A stretch of DNA of 64,000 nt, taken from the NCBI GenBank assembly GCA_016867265.1, contig VGJW01000005.1, positions 79,424 through 143,423 of the forward strand, written 5' to 3'. Source of the stretch: Candidatus Tanganyikabacteria bacterium. Its GTDB lineage: Bacteria; Cyanobacteriota; Sericytochromatia; S15B-MN24; VGJW01. This document shows positions 55,046 to 63,860 of this stretch, in pieces. Both the position numbers and the translations under genes were made by a program. Below the pieces are notes generated by a model. The model was not told where the DNA came from. It searched no databases and was given only the letters and a program-made list of their open reading frames with translations. Each line of letters opens with the position of its first letter. Positions within the stretch are counted from its first letter, which is position 1.

Positions 55046-56107
55046 TCAGTCCTTGAGGGCCAGTTCGCGGGCGGACAGGCCCAGGGTCCGTATCGCGGCG
55101 CGAATCTCGACCGGCTTGACCCGGCGCAAGGCGCGCAACTGCCGCCGCTCGGCAAGCAGCCGCGGCAAGGCTCTTGCCGTGTCGACATAGGCTTTGATGA
55201 GGATGCCTGCCAACTCGGCAGCGCCCCCCCCCTCCTGCCGGAACTTGCCCGCCGAGCCCCGCCCCGTCAGCACGCCCCACGCCTGCAACGCATAACGTAC
55301 GAAGCTGTGCCACGGACTTGCCAGCACCATGCCGAGCGGCAGCAGGCGGAACCTCACCCAGAGGTGGTTGCGCTCGACGAGGTAGGCCTTGAAGGCCGAG
55401 TAGCGACCGGCTGCCGCCGAGTAGTGGTGGCGGACGACGGCATCGGGCACATACCGACAGCGATGGCCCATCCAGCGGAAGCGCAGGCCCAGGTCGAAGT
55501 CCTCGCAGTAGGCAAAGAATACTTCGGGCAGGCCTCCGGAAGCCTCATAGACATCGCGCCGGTAGAGTCCGGCGCAGCCGCTTGGTGCAAAGACTTCGCG
55601 CGGTTCGCGGTGCCGGGCGACCGGCTCGAGCCGGTCGAGACCGCGGCTCATGCCATCGAGGTAGGGGGCGATGCCCAAGGTGTCGATGGTCCCGGGATCC
55701 TCATGGCTGACGATGCACGTCGCGAACATGGCGACGTCGGGGTGGTGCCTGGTCGCGGCCTCGAGGGCGGCCAGCGCCCCGGGGTCGAGCTCGGCATCGT
55801 TGTTGAGGAGCAGCAGCCACGTACCCTTGGCTTCGCGGATGCCGAGGGCGTTGCCGGCAGAGTAACCATCGTTGGTCGGGCTTGCGAGGAAGCGATAGCC
55901 CAAGCGGGCGCAAACCTCGGCAGCCAGCGCTCCTGAACCGTCCGGCGAGGCGTTATCGACGACGATGACCTCGCGGGCCGGCAGCGTCTGGGCTGCGAGC
56001 GACTGCAGGCACGCCTCGATCACGTCCCGGCCCTGATAGTTGAGGACGATGACCGAGACGTCGAAGGTCCGTGGTGCGTCAGGCAAGGTCGGGATCCCCC
56101 GCGACAT
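55046..56107 (-). CDS. GT2 glycosyltransferase, rhamnosyltransferase-like
   Basis: A 353-residue GT2 enzyme. VIVLNYQGRDVIEACLQSL, VIVVDNASPDGSGALAAEV and LLLLNNDAELDPGALAALE contain the donor and metal sites, and GLPEVFFAYCEDFDLGLRFR is the ED(Y/F)-type acceptor region typical of rhamnosyltransferase-like GT2. The sugar is not defined. It overlaps the next upstream gene by 29 nt. Confidence 0.88.
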   Translation of the reverse strand: MSRGIPTLPDAPRTFDVSVIVLNYQGRDVIEACLQSLAAQTLPAREVIVVDNASPDGSGALAAEVCARLGYRFLASPTNDGYSAGNALGIREAKGTWLLLLNNDAELDPGALAALEAATRHHPDVAMFATCIVSHEDPGTIDTLGIAPYLDGMSRGLDRLEPVARHREPREVFAPSGCAGLYRRDVYEASGGLPEVFFAYCEDFDLGLRFRWMGHRCRYVPDAVVRHHYSAAAGRYSAFKAYLVERNHLWVRFRLLPLGMVLASPWHSFVRYALQAWGVLTGRGSAGKFRQEGGGAAELAGILIKAYVDTARALPRLLAERRQLRALRRVKPVEIRAAIRTLGLSARELALKD

Positions 56108-56390
56108 CCGTCGTCTGGCGCAGGCCGTGGGTGGCGAACAGGCCGGCCGTCACCAGAGTGCCCAGCAGGCAGGCGCCCAGCAGCAGGCCATTGGCGGGCG
56201 GCTTGAACAGGGCGGGCTTGTATTGGCCCATGCGCCGGAGCAGGTAGTCCCACCAAGCGAGGTCGCCAGACCCCTTCGCGGCCTCGGTGGCCAATTGCAG
56301 GGCTTGCAAGCCGGCCATGCCGACCATCAGCCCCACCAGCAGGACGACGAATGGCACGCCCGGCCGGAAGGTCCGCTTCTGATCAGGCAT
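56079..56390 (-). CDS. Small membrane protein
   Basis: A 103-residue protein with two hydrophobic segments (PFVVLLVGLMVGMAGLQAL and LLLGACLLGTLVTAGLFA) separated by a KPALFKPPAN loop. No family recognised. It overlaps genes on both sides (29 and 8 nt), so it belongs to the glycan operon. Confidence 0.6.
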   Translation of the reverse strand: MPDQKRTFRPGVPFVVLLVGLMVGMAGLQALQLATEAAKGSGDLAWWDYLLRRMGQYKPALFKPPANGLLLGACLLGTLVTAGLFATHGLRQTTDVAGDPDLA

Positions 56391-57816
56391 AGTACCGCTC
56401 CAGAACGCGCAGCAGACCCAGTGCCTGAAGGGCGACGGCCCCGGCTGCCAGCCATCCGGCCACGATCATCCGGCGTTGCGGACCGGCAAGGCCCAAGCAG
56501 CCGACGAACGCCAAGAGCACGTGCGGCAACACCACGGGCAGCAGGTACCGCCCCTGCAGCATGGGGATGCCCGTGCCGCGCACCACCTGGTACTCGGCGG
56601 CGTAGAGCGCGGCAAGGAATCCGGCTGTCAGCACGAGGCAGGCTGCGAGTATCGCGCGCTGCGCGGCCGTACCCCGGCGGGCGAGGCGCCATGCTCCGAA
56701 AGCCCCGACCCACATGAAGGCCTCGGCGATGCGGTAGGCAAGGTCGTAGGTCCGGGTGTCCAGCCAGCCGAAGGCGCCCCAGTACTGCTCGACCCACAGC
56801 GTATGGGTCCGAGAGAGGCCGGGTTGCAGGACATGTTCGGCGAGGTACTTGGGCAAGGTCGTCAGCGGTGTCGGCGACAGGCCTCCCAGCGCCGGCAGAG
56901 AGGTCCCGTAAGCCTGTTGCAGGTGCCAGAGCCAAGGGCCCACGAGCAAAGTGGTACCGGCTGCCGCTCCGGCCATCACCCGGAGCCAGGAGCCCGGCGA
57001 GCGTCCGCTATGCCACGCAAAGCCTGCCGTCACGAGGGGGACGAACGGCGCCAGGGCCATCCCCTGGGGCTTGGTCAGCCACGCCACGCCCAAGCAAAGG
57101 CCCATCAAGGCGCCCGACCCGAAACCGGGTTCGACGCGCCAGGCGCGCAGAAGCAGCCATGCAAGGCCGCTCGCTGCCGCGACGAGCATGGCGTCGTTGT
57201 TGACCGAGACGCCCATCAACGACAACATCGGCTGGCTGCCGACGATCAGGGCGAAGGCTGCCCGGATGAACGGTTGGGGCCAGAGCTCGCCGGCCAGTAG
57301 CCAGGCCAGCAGGACCGTCACCAGGACGAACACCGTCGATAGCGCTCGCACGGCGAAGACACGCGTCAGGATGTCCTCGTCACCGAAGAATCGGTACACC
57401 CCCGCGGCAAGGGCATAGTAGGCGGGCGGGTAGGGGGCGGCTGTCGAGTTGCCGTCGTTCATGCGGTCGAGCGGGGGCGATTGCGCCAGTCGCTCCTCAC
57501 CGGGGCCCATGGCCGACGTGCCCGTCACGGGCCTTTGGTCGGCGTGGAAGGCAGCGTCGTTGAGATGGGCCTGGCGCTCGGTATAGGCCGCCTCTGGCGA
57601 CGAGACGTTCGTGGAGCGGCTGCGGTCGAAGCGGGGCAGGCGATCCGTCTCGGCCAGGTACTGGACGTAATGGAAATGGGCCGGCTCGTCCGGCGACTGC
57701 CACAAGGGCACGGCGGCCAGCCATGCCAACTGCTTGACCATCACGAAGGCAAGCACGATTCCCAGCCATCCGGTCTGGGGCCGGACGACGGAGGCCAACG
57801 GTGTCGGGGCGTGCAT
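56383..57816 (-). CDS. DUF2142-like membrane glycosyltransferase
   Basis: A 477-residue protein with about ten membrane segments. It opens with an extracytoplasmic loop LWQSPDEPAHFHYVQYLAET, the DE-type motif of DUF2142/GT-C proteins related to dolichyl-phosphate-mannose mannosyltransferases. It is likely to transfer a polyprenyl-linked sugar, consistent with the GT2 polyprenyl-phosphate gene downstream. First gene of the minus-strand glycan operon, divergent from the exporter. Confidence 0.8.
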   Translation of the reverse strand: MHAPTPLASVVRPQTGWLGIVLAFVMVKQLAWLAAVPLWQSPDEPAHFHYVQYLAETDRLPRFDRSRSTNVSSPEAAYTERQAHLNDAAFHADQRPVTGTSAMGPGEERLAQSPPLDRMNDGNSTAAPYPPAYYALAAGVYRFFGDEDILTRVFAVRALSTVFVLVTVLLAWLLAGELWPQPFIRAAFALIVGSQPMLSLMGVSVNNDAMLVAAASGLAWLLLRAWRVEPGFGSGALMGLCLGVAWLTKPQGMALAPFVPLVTAGFAWHSGRSPGSWLRVMAGAAAGTTLLVGPWLWHLQQAYGTSLPALGGLSPTPLTTLPKYLAEHVLQPGLSRTHTLWVEQYWGAFGWLDTRTYDLAYRIAEAFMWVGAFGAWRLARRGTAAQRAILAACLVLTAGFLAALYAAEYQVVRGTGIPMLQGRYLLPVVLPHVLLAFVGCLGLAGPQRRMIVAGWLAAGAVALQALGLLRVLERYYA

Positions 57817-57860
57817 CCGCCTGCCAACGTACCACGCCCGCCCGCGCGCGCGCGCCGCGT

Positions 57861-57890
57861 TTGCCCGGCCCTCGCCGCGGCTGGTATCCT
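57861..57890 (+). promoter_or_regulatory. Possible promoter of glycan exporter operon
   Basis: TTGCCC (57861-57866) and TATCCT (57885-57890) with an 18-nt spacer lie 21 nt before the permease start. Just upstream is a 12-bp CG alternation (57843-57854). Confidence 0.4.
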
Positions 57891-57910
57891 AGGTTTCAGG
57901 TCTTTCCCTC

Positions 57911-58708
57911 ATGCCCTTGTCATTTCCGGATGCTTCTTTGACGACACGTCCCTGGTTGGCCTACCGGGAAATGTTCCTGGGCCTTGTCGAGCGCGAGGTT
58001 CGTGCCCGTTATAGGGGTTCGTTCCTCGGCTTCCTGTGGAGCTTGCTCAATCCCCTGCTGCTGATGGGCATCTATTCTCTTGTCTTTGCGGTGGTCATGC
58101 GCATCCAGGTGCCCCACTACGCGCTGATGCTCTTTGCTGGCCTGTTGCCTTGGACATGGTTCTCGACCTCGCTTGCCAACGGCACGGCCAGCATCACGGC
58201 CAACGCCAACCTCATCAAGAAGGTCTACTTTCCGCTCGAGATCCTGCCGTTGGTCTCCGTGTCGACCAATTGGGTCAACTTTCTCTTCTCGCTACCGGTG
58301 CTGGGTTTGTTCCTGGCCTGGGAAGGCCTAGGGCCAGGATGGGCGATCCTCAGCCTTCCCTTGCTGATGGCCTTGCAGTTTCTCCTGACCTTGGGCGTCA
58401 GCCTGATCCTCGCGACGCTCAATGCCTTCTACAAGGACGTCGAGCAGTTGCTGGGGCCCGTGCTGATGGCGTGGTTCTACATCACGCCGGTGGTGTACCC
58501 CCTGTCGATGTTGCCTGCAGACTATGCCTGGCTGGTTCATGTCAATCCGATGGCGCCACTGGTCTCGGCCTACCAGGACTTGTTCCTGAAGGGGCAGTGG
58601 CCCGGATCTCCGGCCTTGGCCCTGGCGGCCATCGAGGCAATCGTAATCGCGCTGCTCGGGCTGATCTTCTTTCGACGCCGCAAGTTCATCTTCGCGGAGG
58701 TCGTCTGA
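57911..58708 (+). CDS. ABC transporter permease, polysaccharide export (Wzm-like)
   Basis: A 265-residue membrane component of the ABC-2 type with about six membrane segments. VEREVRARYRGSFLGFLWSL and ANLIKKVYFPLEILPLVSV are family signatures for polysaccharide exporters (Wzm/TagG/RfbA). Its stop shares a base with the ATP-binding gene start. Confidence 0.92.
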   Translation: MPLSFPDASLTTRPWLAYREMFLGLVEREVRARYRGSFLGFLWSLLNPLLLMGIYSLVFAVVMRIQVPHYALMLFAGLLPWTWFSTSLANGTASITANANLIKKVYFPLEILPLVSVSTNWVNFLFSLPVLGLFLAWEGLGPGWAILSLPLLMALQFLLTLGVSLILATLNAFYKDVEQLLGPVLMAWFYITPVVYPLSMLPADYAWLVHVNPMAPLVSAYQDLFLKGQWPGSPALALAAIEAIVIALLGLIFFRRRKFIFAEVV

Positions 58709-59478
58709 TGTCGGTGACGGTCACGACGGGCATCGGCAGCGTGGAGGTCCGCGGTGTCTGGAAGGAGTATGCGCTGGCCAGCCAACGACCCCGGACGCTC
58801 AAAGAGGCCGTGGTCGAGGCTTTGCGGGGACGACTGCCGGAGCGGCCGCGAACGTGGGCGCTGCAGGACGTCGGTTTTCGCATCGAGCCCGGTGAGAGTT
58901 TCGGGATCATCGGGACCAACGGGTCGGGCAAGAGTACCCTGCTCAAGCTGCTGACGGGCATCAGCAAGCCCACCCTCGGTACCGTCGATGTTCACGGCAA
59001 GGTGTCCGCGTTGCTCGAATTGGGCGCGGGTTTCCATCCTGACTTCAGCGGCCGTGAGAATACCTTTCTCAATGGCGCCATCCTCGGTTTGTCCCGCAGC
59101 CAGGTGGCCGAGCGATTCGACAGCATCGTCGCCTTTGCCGAACTTGCCGACCACATCGACCAGCCGGTCAAGACCTACTCGAGCGGGATGTACATGAGGC
59201 TGGCCTTCTCGATCGCGGTACATGTGGAACCCGAGATCCTCATCATCGACGAGGTGCTTGCGGTCGGAGACGCCGCTTTCCAGAAGAAGTGCATCGAGCG
59301 TATCCATGGCTTCCGGCGCGAGGGCCGGACCATCATCTTCGTGTCTCACAGCCACGGTCAGGTGGCCGAGCTCTGTAACCGGGCGGCGTGGCTCGATCGT
59401 GGCGTCCTTCGTTCGGTCGGGCCCTGCGAAGATGTGCTGGTTCAGTACGAGGCCCATCTGGCCGGGGCCGGGGTGTGA
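58708..59478 (+). CDS. ABC transporter ATP-binding protein, polysaccharide export (Wzt-like)
   Basis: A 256-residue ATPase. Walker A GIIGTNGSGKSTLLKLLT, signature TYSSGMYMRLAFS and Walker B ILIIDEVLAVGDAAF are intact. It ends without the C-terminal glycan-recognition domain of the long Wzt proteins, so it belongs to the short TagH-like class, which exports without checking the chain end. Forms the exporter with the preceding permease. Confidence 0.93.
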   Translation: MSVTVTTGIGSVEVRGVWKEYALASQRPRTLKEAVVEALRGRLPERPRTWALQDVGFRIEPGESFGIIGTNGSGKSTLLKLLTGISKPTLGTVDVHGKVSALLELGAGFHPDFSGRENTFLNGAILGLSRSQVAERFDSIVAFAELADHIDQPVKTYSSGMYMRLAFSIAVHVEPEILIIDEVLAVGDAAFQKKCIERIHGFRREGRTIIFVSHSHGQVAELCNRAAWLDRGVLRSVGPCEDVLVQYEAHLAGAGV

Positions 59479-59482
59479 CACC

Positions 59483-60847
59483 TTGACCAGGGTCCTCGTC
59501 ATCACGCATGAGCGCATAGGTCCGGCGATGGCCGGACCTGGCATTCGAGCCTGCGAACTTGCCCGGCAGCTCCACGAGGCCTGTTCCGTGACGCTCGTGA
59601 CGATGCTTCCGCTCGGCGCGCCAGTCGAGGCAGCGTTTCCCGTCCTGTCCTGCTACAACGACCATCACCACCTCTTCCGCATTGCCGCCGAGGCAGATGT
59701 CCTGGTGTTGCAGGGCCTGATGCTCAGGAGATTTCCGCGCCTTGGGCAGTTGGGCAAGCGGCTGGTGATGGACATGTACGATCCGTTCGTCTTCGAGGCC
59801 TATCCCCAGTTGGATCTGACCACCGCCGAAGGTCGTGCCCAGTTGGTCGAGTTGTGGGACATCCAGAACGAGCAGATGGACCAAGCTGACTTTTTCATCT
59901 GTGCCTCGGAGCGCCAACGGGACATGTACCTGGGGCACTTCTGTGCCCTCGGCCGCCTGCAGCCCGAGATATCGGGCCGAGATCCCGGCTTTCGCTCGCT
60001 TATCGACGTCGTGCCCTTCGGCGTGCAGGACGTGTCTCCCGTTCACTCTGGGCAGCCGGCTCTGCGGGGCGTGGTGCCTGGCATCGGCAATGACGACACC
60101 ATCCTGCTCTGGGGCGGTGGCATCTGGGACTGGTTCGATCCATTGACGGTAATCCGGGCCGTGGCGGAGGTGGCCCGTATGCGCTCGGACGTGAAGTTGG
60201 TCTTCCTCGGAACCAAGCCGCCAAATCCCGAGCTGGCCGAGATGTCGATGACTGCGAGGGCGCGTGCGCTCTCGGATGAACTGGGTCTGACGGGAAGCCA
60301 CGTCTTCTTCAACGAGGGCTGGGTGCCCTATTCCCGTCGCCAGGACTACCTGCTGGAATCAGACGTGGGCATATCGAGCCATTTCGACGCACTGGAGACT
60401 CGTTTTGCCTTCAGGACGAGGGTTCTGGACTACTTCTGGGCGGGCCTGCCAGTCTTGACGACAGAGGGAGACAGCATGGCCGAACAGGTCGAACGCCTGG
60501 GCCTCGGACGCGTTTTGCCCTATGGTTCCGTCGAGGCTTGGACAGGGGCGATCCTGGAGATGGCCGAGGACCGCGCTGAGCGGGGTGATATTCGTTTCCG
60601 CATACTGGCCCATCGCGAGGCCCTGCGCTGGTCCGTCGTCGCGCGGCCCCTGGTTGCCTATTGCTTGGCACCGTGGATGACTCCGCGTCCGGTCTGGTCG
60701 GTTTCCGGGGCCTACGGTCACAAGTTTCGTCCGGCCTGGTCCAGGGCGTGGGCACGTGTCGCCCGCGCTTGGCGAGAGGGTGGACCCCGCTTGCTTGTCC
60801 GGAAGTCTGCAGGTTATGTCCTCCCGCGCTTGCCGGTCGCCAAGTGA
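59483..60847 (+). CDS. Glycosyltransferase (GT4-like)
   Basis: A 454-residue glycosyltransferase from a TTG start 4 nt after the ATPase stop. AMAGPGIRACELARQL, WGGGIWDWFDPLTVIRAVAE, GISSHFDALETRFAFRTRV and LDYFWAGLPVLTTEGDSM closely parallel the enzyme at 51663, so the two are paralogues flanking the glycan cluster. The sugar is unknown; it probably acts on the exported polymer. Confidence 0.85.
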   Translation: MTRVLVITHERIGPAMAGPGIRACELARQLHEACSVTLVTMLPLGAPVEAAFPVLSCYNDHHHLFRIAAEADVLVLQGLMLRRFPRLGQLGKRLVMDMYDPFVFEAYPQLDLTTAEGRAQLVELWDIQNEQMDQADFFICASERQRDMYLGHFCALGRLQPEISGRDPGFRSLIDVVPFGVQDVSPVHSGQPALRGVVPGIGNDDTILLWGGGIWDWFDPLTVIRAVAEVARMRSDVKLVFLGTKPPNPELAEMSMTARARALSDELGLTGSHVFFNEGWVPYSRRQDYLLESDVGISSHFDALETRFAFRTRVLDYFWAGLPVLTTEGDSMAEQVERLGLGRVLPYGSVEAWTGAILEMAEDRAERGDIRFRILAHREALRWSVVARPLVAYCLAPWMTPRPVWSVSGAYGHKFRPAWSRAWARVARAWREGGPRLLVRKSAGYVLPRLPVAK

Positions 60848-60854
60848 GGTACTG

Positions 60855-61760
60855 ATGTCGACAGCAGCAGATGCGCCAGCCGGGGCTATTTCTGGTCGCC
60901 ATCTCGTGGTGGCTTCCGTGGTGCTCTACCGGACGCCCATGGAACTCCTGAGGCCTTGCCTGCAATCACTGGCGCGCCAACATCTGTCCGGCGACGTCCG
61001 CCTCGCTCTCGCCATCATGGATAACGACGGCGGCTCCAGCCTGCCGGGTCTCGATGTGTTGCTTGAGGACCTCGGGTTGTCAGGCAAGGTTCTGGTGTGT
61101 CTCGCTGGCGAGAATGTCGGATTTGGCCGTGCCCACAACGCCCTGTTCAAGGCCTGCGGCAGTTTGATGGGGAATCGTGCGTGGCTCCATCTTTGCGTGA
61201 ATCCCGACAGTGTTTATCATCACCGGGCCATTGGCGCGATGGTGGACTTTGCGTCATCTCGGGACTTCCAAGGCCTGTTCGAGGCCCGGCAGTTTCCGCG
61301 GGAGCATCCCAAGCCCTATGACGAGCAGGACTTCCGGACGCCTTGGTGCAGTGGTTGCGCGCTGATGGTGCCTAGTGCCGTCTATGAATCATTGGGGGGC
61401 TTCAGCGACGACTTCTTCATGTATTGCGAGGATGTGGACCTGAGCTGGCGTGCACGCCTGGCGGGCCTCGACTGCTACGTCGTGCCTGCCGCTATCGTGC
61501 ATCACGACGTCACGCGCAAGGAGCGCGACGATGCCTTTGAGCGCAAGCACATGTTGCTTTCCGGCTTCCGACTGGCGCGTCGGTTCGGCAACATGGCCTT
61601 TGCCGGTGCGATGGCAGACATGCTGCGGCAACTCCTGGATCCGGAAGAGATGCGGTCTCTGGAACGCTGGGGGTGCGGGGTCGAAGTCCTGCACGACAAT
61701 ACAGGCGGGGGCGTGGCTGACTTTAGTCAGGGCTTCAACTTTGCAAAGGCTAGGTGGTGA
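60855..61760 (+). CDS. GT2 glycosyltransferase, rhamnosyltransferase-like
   Basis: A 301-residue GT2 enzyme. The core VASVVLYRTPMELLRPCLQS, LAGENVGFGRAHNALFKAC, LCVNPDSVYHHRAI and the acceptor region GGFSDDFFMYCEDVDLSWRA are visible. The ATG follows a GAGGT site, and the stop overlaps the next start. It adds a sugar to the glycan; its identity is unknown. Confidence 0.85.
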   Translation: MSTAADAPAGAISGRHLVVASVVLYRTPMELLRPCLQSLARQHLSGDVRLALAIMDNDGGSSLPGLDVLLEDLGLSGKVLVCLAGENVGFGRAHNALFKACGSLMGNRAWLHLCVNPDSVYHHRAIGAMVDFASSRDFQGLFEARQFPREHPKPYDEQDFRTPWCSGCALMVPSAVYESLGGFSDDFFMYCEDVDLSWRARLAGLDCYVVPAAIVHHDVTRKERDDAFERKHMLLSGFRLARRFGNMAFAGAMADMLRQLLDPEEMRSLERWGCGVEVLHDNTGGGVADFSQGFNFAKARW

Positions 61761-62827
61761 TCGCCTTGGCTACCTTCACCCTTCCCGTGTCGGGGCTCGT
61801 GTCCGTCGTCATCCGGACGGTTCCAGGACGTACCTCCTATCTGGATGCCGCATTGTTCAGTCTTCAATGTCAGGACTACAAGCCGCTCGAGGTGGTCGTG
61901 GTCTATCAGGGTCCGGCTGGCGCGGACTATGGCGGGTTGCTGGACCTCCTCGAAGAGTATCGGGTGCTAGGCCTAGACATTCGTTTGGTAGTGAATCCAG
62001 CGAATGAGGACCAGCGCAGCCGAAACCTCAATCTGGGGCTCATGGCGGCCTCGGGGCAGTACGTAGCCTTCCTGGATGATGATGACGTCGTCTACGCGCG
62101 TCATTACGTCAACCTGGTGGAAGCCATCAAGACTTCGGGCAGCGCGTGGTCCTATGGCAATACCTATCAGGCAAACATGAAGTTCGCGGCGGATGGCAGC
62201 CTCTATGTTGCTTCCTATTCTCGACCCTTCGAGAAGCACGCCTACAGCTTCATTGACCACTATTTGGGGAACTTCATTCCGATCCATTCGTTCTGCGTGG
62301 ACCGGGCGACGGAGATTGGAGCGGCGCTGACCTTCGACGAGTCCATGATTCGCCACGAGGACTATGATGCCTTGCTGCGCCTGTCCAGCCAGAGTAAGCC
62401 GGCCGTCTCAACCGAATTCACCTGCGAGTACCGCATCAGGCTCGACGGTTCGAACACCGTGCTAGCCGGAACCTCGGACGTCGGGGACTTTAAGAACAAG
62501 TCCAAGTCATGGGCAGTGGCGCAACTCCAGCTGGAGCGCACGCGCGATCGCTTGGATACCTCGCTCTGGAATCGTGAGGTGTTTGCGGAAATCGCCCGTC
62601 TGCGGGGCGAAGTCCATCGCCTGTCCCTGCTTGTGAATGATTACGGTGGCGTACAATGTGAATCCAAACCCCTGCGCTACCGATTGTCCGACAAGATCAA
62701 CAGCGCTTTAAAGCGGCTGCCCTTGGCCCACAAGGGTATGCGGCGCCTCGGGACGCGCATGGACCGGGTCCTCGAGTCGCTGCGCCGCCAGATCGTTGCT
62801 CGGCGTCATCGTTCTGCCGGCGTCTAG
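61754..62827 (+). CDS. GT2 glycosyltransferase
   Basis: A 357-residue GT2 family protein. VSVVIRTVPGRTSYLDAALF, YKPLEVVVVYQGPAG and YVAFLDDDDVVYARHYVNLV contain the DDD metal site of GT-A enzymes. The C-terminal 100 residues are basic and helical. GTG start overlapping the previous stop. Last gene of the glycan operon; codon use near its end is less GC-rich than its neighbours. Confidence 0.8.
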   Translation: MVIALATFTLPVSGLVSVVIRTVPGRTSYLDAALFSLQCQDYKPLEVVVVYQGPAGADYGGLLDLLEEYRVLGLDIRLVVNPANEDQRSRNLNLGLMAASGQYVAFLDDDDVVYARHYVNLVEAIKTSGSAWSYGNTYQANMKFAADGSLYVASYSRPFEKHAYSFIDHYLGNFIPIHSFCVDRATEIGAALTFDESMIRHEDYDALLRLSSQSKPAVSTEFTCEYRIRLDGSNTVLAGTSDVGDFKNKSKSWAVAQLQLERTRDRLDTSLWNREVFAEIARLRGEVHRLSLLVNDYGGVQCESKPLRYRLSDKINSALKRLPLAHKGMRRLGTRMDRVLESLRRQIVARRHRSAGV

Positions 62828-62936
62828 CAAGGTGTTGATAAAGTCCACGCACCGCCTTCCATCGCTGGCTCTCTACGGGGGATCAACAAGGCCGTCTGCC
62901 TGACGGAGACTGGGGTTGTCCCGGTCCGGCGAGGTA

Positions 62937-63380
62937 ATGGTGCGCGGCAAAGAGACCACTCAGGCCGGCATGCTCTGCCTGGTCGACATGGAGACCCGGG
63001 TGCCCCGGGACCATCCGCTCCGGAGCATCAAGGCCCACACGGACCCAGCCCTGCGCGAGCTTTCCCTGGTCTTCGGGAGGATGTACAGCACCATCGGGAG
63101 ACCCTCCATTCCCCCCGAGCGACTGCTCAAGGCCGGCCTGCTCATGGCCTTCTACTCCGTACGCATAGAGCGACTCTTCTGTGAGATGCTCGATTACAAC
63201 CTGCTGTTCCGATGGTTTCTCGGCATGAACATGATGGAGCCGGTCTTCGACCACTACACCTTTTCACGCAACAGGCAACGACTCCTCGAACACGACGTGG
63301 CCGGACGATTTTTCTCGGTCATCGTCGCCGCAGCCCGCGACAAGGGACTGATGAGGGTCAAGTCCCAGCTCGTGGTGTAA
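62937..63380 (+). pseudogene. Truncated IS5/IS1182-type transposase (DUF772 N-terminus)
   Basis: A 147-residue remnant of an IS5-superfamily transposase. The N-terminal DUF772 pattern is clear: DMETRVPRDHPLRSIKAHTD, GRPSIPPERLLKAGLLMAFY and MLDYNLLFRWFLGMNM. The protein ends after RDKGLMRVKSQLVV, where the family goes on to the DDE catalytic domain, so it is cut off and inactive. The boundary on the left, perhaps near 62870, is not certain. Confidence 0.85.
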
Positions 63381-63415
63381 CTTCCGCAGTCCTTCCGTTG
63401 GGATGACTGGTTGTT

Positions 63416-63523
63416 TCAGGCCACGAGCATCATGGGTTCCTCCTTGGGGTTTCCATCCAGCAGTTCCAGGCTGACCAGGCTCAGGTACCGCTTGCCCACC
63501 AGCCACTCGTCCGACTGTTCGGT
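63416..63523 (-). pseudogene. C-terminal fragment of an IS256-type transposase
   Basis: Read on the minus strand, 35 codons ending in TGA at 63418-63416 give EQSDEWLVGKRYLSLVSLEL near the C-terminus, like the end of IS256/Mutator-type transposases. It is cut at its 5' side where the IS3-type element begins, so only the tail remains. Confidence 0.55.
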
Positions 63524-63593
63524 GACCTGCTCCCCCTAAACCGTCCCACTTGAAATCAGGATTTCCCGGGCAGAAGCCCAGAAGGAGATTCCG

Positions 63594-63860
63594 ATGAAAA
63601 CCAGCAGGTTCAGCGAGGAGCAGATCATCAAGGCCATCAAGGAGGCCGAGGTGGGCCGCAAGGTTCCGGACATCTGCCGCGACCTCGGCGTGTCCGAGGC
63701 AACCTTTTACACCTGGCGCTAGAGGTACGGCGGGATGGACGTGAGCCAGGCCGGCCGGCTCAAGCAGCTCGAGGACGAGAACCGGCGCCTGAAGTCCCTC
63801 GTCGCCGACCTGACGCTCGACAATCACGCCCTCAAGACTGTGCTCTCAAAAAACGGGTAG
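63594..63860 (+). pseudogene. IS3-family orfA with internal TAG
   Basis: An 88-codon orfA starting MKTSRFSEEQIIKAIKEAE, with helix-turn-helix VPDICRDLGVSEATFYTWR and a leucine-zipper region QLEDENRRLKSLVADLTLD. Codon 43 (63720-63722) is TAG, where the related genes have a sense codon, so unless suppressed the protein is truncated. The normal stop follows at 63858-63860. Confidence 0.85.
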
